Assembly: GCA_027075325.1 (NCBI GenBank)
Contig: JALTBN010000043.1
Span: forward strand, 247,862-311,861
DNA length: 64,000 bases
Direction of reading: 5' to 3'
Origin: Thermococcus sp.
Lineage (GTDB): Archaea > Methanobacteriota_B > Thermococci > Thermococcales > Thermococcaceae
Part shown: positions 57,314-64,000 of the stretch, in pieces
How positions within the stretch are numbered: the stretch's first letter is position 1
Layout: every line of letters begins with the position of its first letter
The notes under the pieces: model-generated
What the model was told of the DNA's origin: nothing
The model's input: only the letters and a program-made list of their open reading frames with translations
Database searches by the model: none
Program-made: the position numbers and the translations under genes

Positions 57314-57611
57314 GCTCCTTAACCATGCGCTGGAACTCAGAATAATCGGTAACTATCCTCTTGCCGTCAAGGGTCTCAAAGTAGACCTTCTTTATCTTGA
57401 TAGGTTTGGCCTCAGTGTACTTCATCTCAGGCGGGTCGTACGAGCCCGGCTCAACGACCTCATCCTCTATAACGTACGTATGCAGGTCGGGCTGGCCGAT
57501 ATACTTCCAAACCTCATAGAAAACCTCCGGGTCGAGGTGGATCTCCCCCTCGATTTCCGTCCAGTCTGCTCCAATGTCTTCCAGAAACTCCTTGACCACG
57601 TCGAAGTGCAT
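57303..57611 (-). CDS. Conserved-looking small acidic protein
   Basis: 102 residues: MHFDVVKEFLEDIGADWTEI, then a strand-rich middle (IHLDPEVFYEVWKYIGQPDLHTYVIEDEVVEPGSYDPPE) and KKVYFETLDGKRIVTDYSEFQRMVKERG. It looks like a real compact domain, and I believe relatives are common in Thermococcales, but no function is known to me. Start ATG 57611 follows GGGGTGG; TATA TATTTAACC near 57641-57650 (minus strand). Confidence 0.75.
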   Translation of the reverse strand: MHFDVVKEFLEDIGADWTEIEGEIHLDPEVFYEVWKYIGQPDLHTYVIEDEVVEPGSYDPPEMKYTEAKPIKIKKVYFETLDGKRIVTDYSEFQRMVKERGS

Positions 57612-57759
57612 AGAACCACCCCTCAGTATATTGGGGCCCGAAGGTTAAATACCTATCGCTGGGAGGTTTTGAAACCATTGAAACCGATCCCCAATGTTGT
57701 CAAACTTCCAACCCGAACAACCTTTTAAAGGCCGGAGCATAGGGGTTCCGGTGGTGAGA

Positions 57760-58950
57760 ATGGCGAAGGTAATCGTTGACGCACAGGCGGCGAGGGCCAT
57801 AGGAAAGGGCGCGATGATAGTTTTCAAGAAAGGTGTTGTGAGGACTGAGGGCGAGATAACCCCTGGTGATATAGCGGAGGTCTACACGCGCGGGGGCAAG
57901 TTCCTCGGCAGGGGCTTTATCAACCCTAACTCCAACATAATGGTCAGACTCATAACACAGAACGAGAAGACAGAGGTCAACAAGGAACTCTTCCGCGAGA
58001 GGATTAGGAAGGCAAACGAGTACAGGAAGAAAGTTCTCGGCTACGATAAAGCCTACCGCATGGTCTACGGCGAGGCGGACTATTTGCCCGGCCTCATAGT
58101 CGACCGCTTCAACGAGATAGCATCGGTCCAGATTTCGAGCGTTGGCATGGAGCGCTTCAAGATGGAGGTTGCCGAGGCCATAATGGAAGCGGAACCTGAG
58201 ATAGAGACGGTCTTCGAGAAGAACACCGGCCGTTCGAGGAGGAGGGAAGGCTTACCCGAAATCGAGCGCGTCCTACTCGGCAAGGAGAAGTATAGGACGA
58301 TTATAGAGGAGGGCAAAGCCAAGTTCATCGTTGACATGCGCGGGCAGAAGACTGGCTTCTTCCTCGACCAGAGGGAGAACCGCATCGCTCTGGAGAAGTA
58401 CGTCAAGCCGGGAATGCGCGTCTTAGACGTCTTCACCTACACGGGCGGCTTTGCGATACACGCCGCCGTCGCAGGTGCGGACGAGGTTGTTGCCGTCGAT
58501 AAATCCCCCTGGGCCATCAACATGGTGAAGGAGAACGCGAAACTGAACGGCGTCGAGGAGGGGATGAAGTACATCGTTGGTTCGGCCTTTCCGGTCATGG
58601 AGGAGATGATAAAGCGCGGCGAGAAGTTCGACATAGTTATCCTCGATCCGCCTGCCTTCGTCCAGCACGAGAAGGATTTGAAGCGCGGATTAAGGGCCTA
58701 CTTCAACGTGAACTACGCTGGATTACAGCTCGTCAAGGAGGGCGGAATACTTGTGACAGCTTCCTGCTCCCAGCACGTCGACATGCAGGCCTTCAAGGAC
58801 ATGGTCATTGCCGCTGCCGCAAAGGCCGGAAAGTTCCTCAAGATGCTCGAACCCTACAGGACTCAGGCACCGGACCACCCGATACTCATGGCCTCAAAGG
58901 ATACAGAATACCTCAAGGCGCTCTTCCTCTACGTTGAGGATATGAAGTGA
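57760..58950 (+). CDS. PUA-domain SAM-dependent RNA methyltransferase (RlmI-like)
   Basis: 396 residues. An N-terminal PUA domain (AKVIVDAQAARAIGKGAMIVFKKGVV..GDIAEVYTRGGKFLGRGFINPNSNIMVR) precedes YGEADYLPGLIVDRF, DMRGQKTGFFLDQRENR and the Rossmann methyltransferase (VLDVFTYTGGFAIHAAVAGADEVVAVDKS, FDIVILDPPAFVQ). TASCSQHVD carries the cysteine of m5C enzymes. Family members make 5-methylcytosine in 23S rRNA. ATG 57760 after GGTGGTGAG; TATA CCTTTTAAAG at 57721-57730. Confidence 0.9.
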   Translation: MAKVIVDAQAARAIGKGAMIVFKKGVVRTEGEITPGDIAEVYTRGGKFLGRGFINPNSNIMVRLITQNEKTEVNKELFRERIRKANEYRKKVLGYDKAYRMVYGEADYLPGLIVDRFNEIASVQISSVGMERFKMEVAEAIMEAEPEIETVFEKNTGRSRRREGLPEIERVLLGKEKYRTIIEEGKAKFIVDMRGQKTGFFLDQRENRIALEKYVKPGMRVLDVFTYTGGFAIHAAVAGADEVVAVDKSPWAINMVKENAKLNGVEEGMKYIVGSAFPVMEEMIKRGEKFDIVILDPPAFVQHEKDLKRGLRAYFNVNYAGLQLVKEGGILVTASCSQHVDMQAFKDMVIAAAAKAGKFLKMLEPYRTQAPDHPILMASKDTEYLKALFLYVEDMK

Positions 58951-58953
58951 AAC

Positions 58954-59034
58954 ATGCCGATGGAATGGGACGATGAGGAGAAAGCACCTCCACTGAACCC
59001 GGCAGATGATGAGAAAACGGGTCCGAGTCCCTAA
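58954..59034 (+). CDS. Possible 26-residue acidic peptide
   Basis: ATG 58954 lies four bases after the methyltransferase stop and encodes MPMEWDDEEKAPPLNPADDE with a Pro-rich end. The ribosome site is weak (AAGTGAAAC). Acidic Thermococcal composition and tight spacing speak for it, length and lack of signal against it. Confidence 0.3.
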   Translation: MPMEWDDEEKAPPLNPADDEKTGPSP

Positions 59035-59774
59035 AGCGCTAAAATCAGGCTGTGCCTCCAGCGGGTTCCGGCTTTAAAGCGGACGTCCTTGATGGAATAG
59101 CCCAGCTCTTCCCCCATTTTTGTTATGGAATCTATCAGCGGCTCCTTATCGGGCAGGAACAGCGCGACCTTTCCGCCTGGCTTCAAATAATCCAGCGCTT
59201 CCTCGATGAGCCTCACCGAGAACTCCTCGCCGTACCTTCCGCCTCCGACCCCCTCCCTCTCCGTCAGAACGCCCTTAGTCGGGGCCTCGTAGTAAGGTGG
59301 AGCCGAGAAGATAACGTCAAAGCGCTCTCCCTCAGGAACCACACCGTGGATTACCCCACCGTTGCTCTTGAGCAGCCTCACCCTCGCCCGGTTCCTCTCG
59401 ATGTTTCTCCTCGCGTATTCAAAGAACTCATCGTCAAGCTCCGTTGCCGTTACCTCACAGTTGAATATCTTTTCTGCCATGAGGGCCATCATGGCGGTAT
59501 GTCCCGTTCCAATCTCCAGAACCCTTTCACCGCCCCTCAAAAACGTCTTCAGGAATAGATAGCGGGAGACGGGAGTTGTAACGAGCCCTTTCGGATGATA
59601 CTCAATATCGAGACCGAAGACCGCCCTGGAAATCGCCCGGTTGTAGAGTACCCTCGCTCTCCTGTTCGAGAGGTCTAGCCTTCCGCGCTCGTCGATGTAT
59701 TCCTCAAGCTCGGGGAAAAGCTTAACCGCATCCCTCACCGGTAGTCCGAGCTTCCCGTCCCTCCACGTTGGCAT
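59031..59774 (-). CDS. RlmF/METTL16-related methyltransferase
   Basis: 247 residues. LFLKTFLRGGERVLEIGTGHTAMMALMAEKIFNCEVTATELDDEFFEYARRNIERN is the SAM-binding part; FDVIFSAPPYYEAP is the PPY catalytic motif with Ser in place of the usual Asn/Asp, as in some N6-adenine RNA methyltransferases. The target RNA is unknown. There is no ribosome site; TATA ATTTAAAA at 59794-59801 puts the transcript start at about ATG 59774, so it is probably leaderless. Confidence 0.8.
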   Translation of the reverse strand: MPTWRDGKLGLPVRDAVKLFPELEEYIDERGRLDLSNRRARVLYNRAISRAVFGLDIEYHPKGLVTTPVSRYLFLKTFLRGGERVLEIGTGHTAMMALMAEKIFNCEVTATELDDEFFEYARRNIERNRARVRLLKSNGGVIHGVVPEGERFDVIFSAPPYYEAPTKGVLTEREGVGGGRYGEEFSVRLIEEALDYLKPGGKVALFLPDKEPLIDSITKMGEELGYSIKDVRFKAGTRWRHSLILAL

Positions 59775-59803
59775 GAAAAAAGTTGGGGAGGGGATTTAAA
59801 AGC

Positions 59804-61021
59804 TCATTCCTTCGGGTTCACCAGCCTGCCCATGAAGAGTATCTCCCTGGTGTCCTTGTCTATTATGACAAAGAGGAACGGGTGATCCGCGCGGAACTCG
59901 ATGTAGTGGGGAACGTCCACGATAGCACGGGCGGAAGTGAGAGCAACAGCAGCCGTAGCCGCTGCCGCCTCGGTTCCGTTCTCGGCGACTTTCACGTAGG
60001 CCTTGTGGATGACCTCAGAGAGGTACAGGCCGCCCTCTCCTATCCCTGAGAAGTCGGCGTTAGGGGAGAAGGTCGAGCCCATCCCCATCGCCCTCAGCAC
60101 GTCGGAGAGCCTGTATTCGGTCCTGAACTCAAACCTGGGCATGCTGACGCTGACGTTCTCGGGCTTCATTGTACTCAGTGCGCTCAGAACGTAGTCCACC
60201 GTGAGCATGGAGTCGAGATCCCTATAGCCGTCAACACCCCTCGGAAGGAACACCAACATGCTCAGCCTGCCACCCTTGTAGGGAAGCTCAAGAACCTGCG
60301 TGCCGTTGAGCTCCGTGTAGTTGTAGACACCGGCGTTGTGCATCATCTCAACAGTTACGTTTCCATGGGGGGTGTGGAAGGTCCCGTTCCCTGTGAGCTC
60401 GGGGTCGAACTTCACCTCCCACTCGCCCTTGAAGTAGATCGCGTTGGTCAGCACGAGCCTGGCGTCCCTTAGCACATCGGGAGTCACCAAGTTCGTTATC
60501 CTGCCGTTCGTCTGCTCCTCAACCCAGTCGTTTATCTCCCTCGCGGACCCTGAGGGATCCCCACTGAAGTCGAGGGGCTTAGCCTTGCCGAGGTAGTAGT
60601 CCTCCACGACCTTCAGGTATGTGTCCCTGACCCTGTACCCCTTCTGGAACCACAGGGCGTTTGCCGTCTTGAGGGTATAAATCCCGCTCCCCGGGTTGAG
60701 GTCGGTTATGAGCTTCTTAAACCCCCCGCGCCTGAGTGTGGAGTTCGAAGGCAGGTGGAGAACCCCCTCCATTTCCTCCGCCGTCTTTCCTCTCGCCCCC
60801 TCGTAGAGCATTGCCAGCGCCGTGTGGATGCTGTACGGAGAGAAAAAGAGGTTGCCGTCCGACTTCGAAAGCTCGGCGTAGAGGGCCAGAGCAAAGAGAT
60901 CCTCCCCCGAGGCCACGCTGATGGAATCGGAAACACTGCCCTCTTTTACCTCAACTTTCTCAGTGCACCCCGCCGCGAAGACCAGCAGGAGGATGAGCAA
61001 CGCCACAAGGGCCCTCTTCAT
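59804..61021 (-). CDS. Serpin, membrane-anchored lipoprotein
   Basis: 405 residues. Signal LVALLILLLVFAAGCTE places a lipid-type Cys after the hydrophobic stretch, so the inhibitor likely hangs on the outer face of the membrane. Serpin core signatures: NLFFSPYSIHTALAMLYEGARGKTAEEM, LTNAIYFKGEWEVKFDP, VIHKAYVKVAENGTEAAAATA (hinge) and DHPFLFVIIDKDTREILFMGRL. The Ala-rich hinge indicates an inhibitory serpin. Counting from the hinge, the cut site falls near LTSARAI (Ser or neighbours as P1), suggesting chymotrypsin/subtilisin-like targets. Thermococcus kodakarensis has a characterised serpin. ATG 61021 follows GGTGATC. Confidence 0.93.
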   Translation of the reverse strand: MKRALVALLILLLVFAAGCTEKVEVKEGSVSDSISVASGEDLFALALYAELSKSDGNLFFSPYSIHTALAMLYEGARGKTAEEMEGVLHLPSNSTLRRGGFKKLITDLNPGSGIYTLKTANALWFQKGYRVRDTYLKVVEDYYLGKAKPLDFSGDPSGSAREINDWVEEQTNGRITNLVTPDVLRDARLVLTNAIYFKGEWEVKFDPELTGNGTFHTPHGNVTVEMMHNAGVYNYTELNGTQVLELPYKGGRLSMLVFLPRGVDGYRDLDSMLTVDYVLSALSTMKPENVSVSMPRFEFRTEYRLSDVLRAMGMGSTFSPNADFSGIGEGGLYLSEVIHKAYVKVAENGTEAAAATAAVALTSARAIVDVPHYIEFRADHPFLFVIIDKDTREILFMGRLVNPKE

Positions 61022-61041
61022 TCCGATCACCTCAGATTGCT

Positions 61042-61055
61042 ATGACCGTGGTCAT
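61042..61055 (-). promoter_or_regulatory. Palindrome in the serpin 5' region
   Basis: ATGACC, GT, GGTCAT: perfect six-base arms. TATA (61079-61086) predicts the transcript start at about 61057, so this lies at the very start of the message and could be an operator. Confidence 0.35.
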
Positions 61056-61130
61056 CGGAGTAAATTGGGCAGAAGTTCTATAAATACCCCCCGATAGCTT
61101 CAAAGAGGTTTGAAGTGAAAGAAGAGAAGC

Positions 61131-62396
61131 TCAGAGAAGAGCCAGCGCCGCCATCACCTTTGCATCTTCCACCATGTTGTCAATCTTCGCGTACTCGTTG
61201 GGCTGGTGGGCGGTCTCATCGAGGGTCGCCCAGACTACAGCGGGAATGCCGAGCCTCCTGAAGAAGGCCGCGAAAGTTCCACCGCCTATGCCTCCGACCT
61301 TGGCCTCCTTTCCGCGGAGCTTCCTGAGTGCCTCCTTGAGGAGGAGCACTATCTCGCTCTTCGGGTCGGTCGGGGGTGCGGCGTCGCCGCGCTGGAGGAT
61401 TTCAACGCTTATCTCCGGGAGGAGCATTCCATCGATTTCCTTTCTGTACTTCTCCCTCACCTCGCTGGCGAGCTTCTCAACATCCCCCAGAACCTCATCG
61501 AGGTCGTACTCCGGAAGAACGCGGCAGTCGAAAACAACCTCGTGCTCCCCGGGGGCTATGTTGGGGCTGTCCGCTGGATTTTTAACCATCGTAGGCTCGA
61601 AGGTGCTCTCCGGCGGGTCAAAGAGCTCATCCCTCTCGGAGTACTTCTCGTGGAGATGTTTATCGAGGTGGTAGGTCAAATCGAGTGCAACGCGGTGGGC
61701 GTTTAATCCCTTGTCAGGCATGCTCGCGTGAACCTGCTTTCCCCTGATCTTGACCTTAAACCATAGGATGCTCTTCTCTGCCACCTCGATGAAGGTTCCG
61801 TCCTCGTTTCCGCCATCCGGGACTAAGACGAGGTCGTCCTTCCTGAAAAGCTCCGGATGGTTCTTTATCAGCCACTCAACACCGTAGTGACTGCCTGTTT
61901 CCTCGTCGCTGACGAAAGCTAAAATCACCGTCCTCTTTGGCCTTATCCCGAGGTTCATCATGGCTTTAACGGCGTAGAGGCTTGCAACGAGGCTCTGGCC
62001 GTTGTCCTCGCTTCCCCTGCCGTAAACCTTTCCGTCCTTGACGACCGGATTGAAAGGCTCGGTTACCGCCCACTTGCTCAGGTCTCCGGGCGGGACGACG
62101 TCCATGTGAGTTAAAATCCAGAGGCGCGGGCTTTTATCCCCATCCTGGCCATAGTAGTAAGCCAGAATGCTCGGCCTGACGCCGTTCTTGGCCCTCTCGT
62201 CCGGCGCGTTGTAGACCTCCACTTTGTCAAAAGGCCAGTCCTTTATTATCCCGAGCAGCTTCTGGGCCTTGTCGTACTCCCCTTCGTAGCCGTAGTCAGG
62301 GCTTATCGCCGGGATCTTTATGAGCTCAACAAGGGTTTCCACCATCTCATCCCGGAGCCTTTCAACTTCCCCCGCAACGGTTTCAAGCTTCACCAT
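61131..62396 (-). CDS. M20 family metallopeptidase
   Basis: 421 residues. WILTHMDVVPPGD (metal His/Asp), YGRGSEDNGQSLVA, FVSDEETGSHYGVEWL (catalytic Glu pair) and a lid domain (KVKIRGKQVHASMPDKGLNAHRVALDL) place it with ArgE/DapE/CPG2 di-zinc enzymes. Probably an aminoacylase, dipeptidase or deacetylase; substrate not clear. ATG 62396 follows GGTGAATCC; upstream codons are promoter (TTTTATCC). Confidence 0.88.
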   Translation of the reverse strand: MVKLETVAGEVERLRDEMVETLVELIKIPAISPDYGYEGEYDKAQKLLGIIKDWPFDKVEVYNAPDERAKNGVRPSILAYYYGQDGDKSPRLWILTHMDVVPPGDLSKWAVTEPFNPVVKDGKVYGRGSEDNGQSLVASLYAVKAMMNLGIRPKRTVILAFVSDEETGSHYGVEWLIKNHPELFRKDDLVLVPDGGNEDGTFIEVAEKSILWFKVKIRGKQVHASMPDKGLNAHRVALDLTYHLDKHLHEKYSERDELFDPPESTFEPTMVKNPADSPNIAPGEHEVVFDCRVLPEYDLDEVLGDVEKLASEVREKYRKEIDGMLLPEISVEILQRGDAAPPTDPKSEIVLLLKEALRKLRGKEAKVGGIGGGTFAAFFRRLGIPAVVWATLDETAHQPNEYAKIDNMVEDAKVMAALALL

Positions 62397-62449
62397 TGGA
62401 TTCACCGGATAAAAGTTGCAGGGCGAGCTTAAACCCTTTGCGGGCAACC

Positions 62450-62458
62450 TTTTATATA
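62450..62458 (+). promoter_or_regulatory. TATA box of the MBL hydrolase gene
   Basis: TTTTATATA lies about 30 bases before the expected transcript start (62480), followed by the strong ribosome site GGAGGTG at 62494-62500. Confidence 0.55.
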
Positions 62459-62507
62459 CTCCCCCGCATACTTATTCCGTCCGCAGAAGGAAAGGAGGTG
62501 TGCTGGT

Positions 62508-63323
62508 TTGATAGAGATAACCTTCCTCGGGAGCGGCGGCGGGCGGTTCATCACCATAACACAGTTCCGCTCCACGGGGGGATTCCATATAGCGGCAAGC
62601 AGAAACCTTTACGTCGATCCCGGGCCGGGAGCGCTCATCAGGAGCTGGCGCTACAAGCTCGATCCCCGAAAGCTGGACGCAATATTCGTTTCCCATCGAC
62701 ACGTTGACCACTGCAACGACCTAGAGATAATGGTCGAGGCCATGACTGGGGGAGCACTGAAGAGGAGAGGCTCGCTGATAGCCTCAAAGAGCGTTGTCTA
62801 CGGCGACGAGACCCACACCCCTGCGATAAGCAAGTACCATCTGAACGTTCTTGAGAGCGTCCACATCCCCGAACCCGGCAGTAAAATACCTGTTGGAGAA
62901 GAGGAACTCCTGATAACCCCCTGCCAGCACTCGGATCCGACCACGATAGGCTTCAGGATGAAGACCAAACTCGGTGATATATCCTACATCCCGGACACGG
63001 CTTACTTTGAGGGCCTGAAGGGGTGGCACGATGGGGCAAGGGTCCTGATAGCGGCGATAACGCGGCCCAGGGATATGGGGATTCCCTACCACCTGAGCAC
63101 AGACGATGCCGTTGAGCTCCTGAAGTCCATGGAAAAGAAGCCCGAAGTCTTAGTGCTCAACCACATAGGGATGAAGATGCATTTCGCGAACCCGTACAAG
63201 GAGGCAAAGTACATTGAAAACGTCACCGGCGTCAAAACCTACGTCGCCAAGGAGGGCTTTAAGGTAATAGTCGATAAAAAGGAAATAGCAGTGAGGACGC
63301 TGAGGCCGGCGAGGTTCGTTTAA
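62508..63323 (+). CDS. MBL-fold metallohydrolase
   Basis: 271 residues. IEITFLGSGGGRFITITQ start, metal motif SHRHVDHCND, then PCQHSDPTTIGFRM (third His), ISYIPDTAYF (Asp) and LVLNHIGMKM (last His). Similar to UlaG/RNase Z-like hydrolases but without a clear substrate. The TTG start 62508 is supported by GGAGGTG eight bases upstream; no ATG fits. It overlaps the phosphohexomutase end by four bases. Confidence 0.85.
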   Translation: MIEITFLGSGGGRFITITQFRSTGGFHIAASRNLYVDPGPGALIRSWRYKLDPRKLDAIFVSHRHVDHCNDLEIMVEAMTGGALKRRGSLIASKSVVYGDETHTPAISKYHLNVLESVHIPEPGSKIPVGEEELLITPCQHSDPTTIGFRMKTKLGDISYIPDTAYFEGLKGWHDGARVLIAAITRPRDMGIPYHLSTDDAVELLKSMEKKPEVLVLNHIGMKMHFANPYKEAKYIENVTGVKTYVAKEGFKVIVDKKEIAVRTLRPARFV

Positions 63324-64000
63324 TTCCCCGGCTTTTTCTCCCTTTTGAGTTCCTCAACGGCCTTTGCAACCGTCGAGTATGCCAACTCGAAAAGCTCGTC
63401 GCGCTTCTTTTCGCTCGGCGCCTCGACGACGACCCTTATCTTCGGCTCGGTCCCGCTGGGCCTCACGAGAACCCACGAGCGGTCCTTCAGGTTGAAGCGG
63501 TAGCCGGAAATCGTGAGGGTCTCCCTTATCTCGTCTTTGAGCTTCCCCTCGATGGTCTTTGCGGCGCTCTCAACGGCTTTTCCTTTCAGCTCATCCGGAC
63601 AGGGAACGTTCTTCTTCGTGAGGTAGAACTCCGGGACGTTCTCTCTCACTATCTCCGACAGCGGCCTGCCTTCCTCGTCGATCATCTTGATGAGAAGCCC
63701 CATCGTCACGAAGCTGTCTATCCAGGGTCCAAAACGCGGATGAACGAGCTTCCAGGGTTCGGCCGCGAAGATGGCTTTGTAGCGCTTTATTCCGTCATGG
63801 GGTTGGCCGAGAGGTATTCTCACGACCCTTCCGCCTGCTTCCTCAACGACGTGGTCTATCCTTGAGCCTGTGTCGATTGAGACAACGACAGTTCCGCCTC
63901 CGTGCTCCTCAACGTAGCGCTTCGCGAAGAGCGCTATTACGGTGTCCTCCGTCAGGTAGTTCCCCCTCTCGTCGAAGACCGCTATCCTGTCCGCGTCGCC
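63320..64000 (-). CDS. Phosphoglucosamine/phosphomannomutase-like enzyme, C-terminal part
   Basis: The gene continues beyond the window; 226 codons are visible. GDADRIAVFDERGNYL is the metal-binding loop (domain 2), VVSIDTGSRIDHVVEEAGGRVVRIPLGQPHDGIKRYKAIFAAEPWKLVHPRFGPWIDSF domain 3, and VLVRPSGTEPKIRVVVEA the phosphate-binding loop of domain 4. Alpha-D-phosphohexomutase family; which sugar it uses cannot be said. The catalytic Ser region lies outside. Confidence 0.88.
   Translation of the reverse strand, partial: GDADRIAVFDERGNYLTEDTVIALFAKRYVEEHGGGTVVVSIDTGSRIDHVVEEAGGRVVRIPLGQPHDGIKRYKAIFAAEPWKLVHPRFGPWIDSFVTMGLLIKMIDEEGRPLSEIVRENVPEFYLTKKNVPCPDELKGKAVESAAKTIEGKLKDEIRETLTISGYRFNLKDRSWVLVRPSGTEPKIRVVVEAPSEKKRDELFELAYSTVAKAVEELKREKKPGN

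Overview
The window looks like chromosomal DNA of a hyperthermophilic archaeon of the order Thermococcales, most likely a Thermococcus. The evidence is the gene content (Taw1, CetZ, split GMP synthase, formate-dependent purine enzymes PurT and PurP, PdxS/PdxT, tungsten/molybdenum formate dehydrogenase, KaiC-like ATPases, an archaeal serpin), the archaeal BRE/TATA promoters, and the repeated GGTGATC-type ribosome binding sites. No rRNA, tRNA, CRISPR array or complete insertion sequence was seen.

Layout. 1-1.9 kb: glycerate kinase (partial), a small membrane protein and the wyosine enzyme Taw1. 2-6 kb: a secreted prenyltransferase/squalene-oxidase-repeat protein, a CetZ tubulin and a membrane protein. 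6-14.6 kb: a run of six class III signal peptide (pilin-like) proteins, two very large, one built around a bactofilin/beta-helix-like repeat, closed by a membrane protein resembling DUF2101. 14.5-18.6 kb: guanine nucleotide genes guaAA, guaAB and guaB with a VapBC toxin-antitoxin pair between the two GMP synthase subunits. 19.7-41.6 kb: a nearly complete de novo purine cluster (purP, purL, purQ, purS, a second purP, purD, purE, purT, purM, purC, purF), then formate dehydrogenase. 43.7-50.2 kb: vitamin B6 genes (pdxT, pdxS) and the NAD genes nadC, nadA and nadB. 50.3-64 kb: small genes, a probable C/D box sRNA, an IGHMBP2-like helicase, a KaiC-like pair, a TctA-like permease, two methyltransferases, a serpin, an M20 peptidase, an MBL hydrolase and a phosphohexomutase (partial).

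The most interesting locus is at 23.2-29.4 kb, an A+T-richer island between purL and purQ/purS. On the minus strand it encodes two tiny peptides (53 and 38 residues) that share an N-terminal EY(I/V)PP(A/T)GGEI block, followed by a radical SAM enzyme, a PqqD-like RiPP recognition protein, a small membrane-anchored protein and an ABC permease/ATPase pair. A second ABC exporter with its own winged-helix protein is divergent. This reads as a ribosomally made, radical-SAM-modified peptide (RiPP) system. Both peptides lack cysteine, so it is not thioether chemistry.

A second strong signal is regulatory. A palindrome of the form TTTTARCAT, four bases, ATGTTAAAA recurs at the promoters of guaAB, purL, purS, purD, purT/purM and purC/purF, and more weakly at purE. 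It probably marks a purine regulon operator. Smaller signals are a shared motif at the NAD promoters, a pilin-like gene without a normal start codon, decayed gene fragments, and several small genes found only by ribosome-site and codon inspection.
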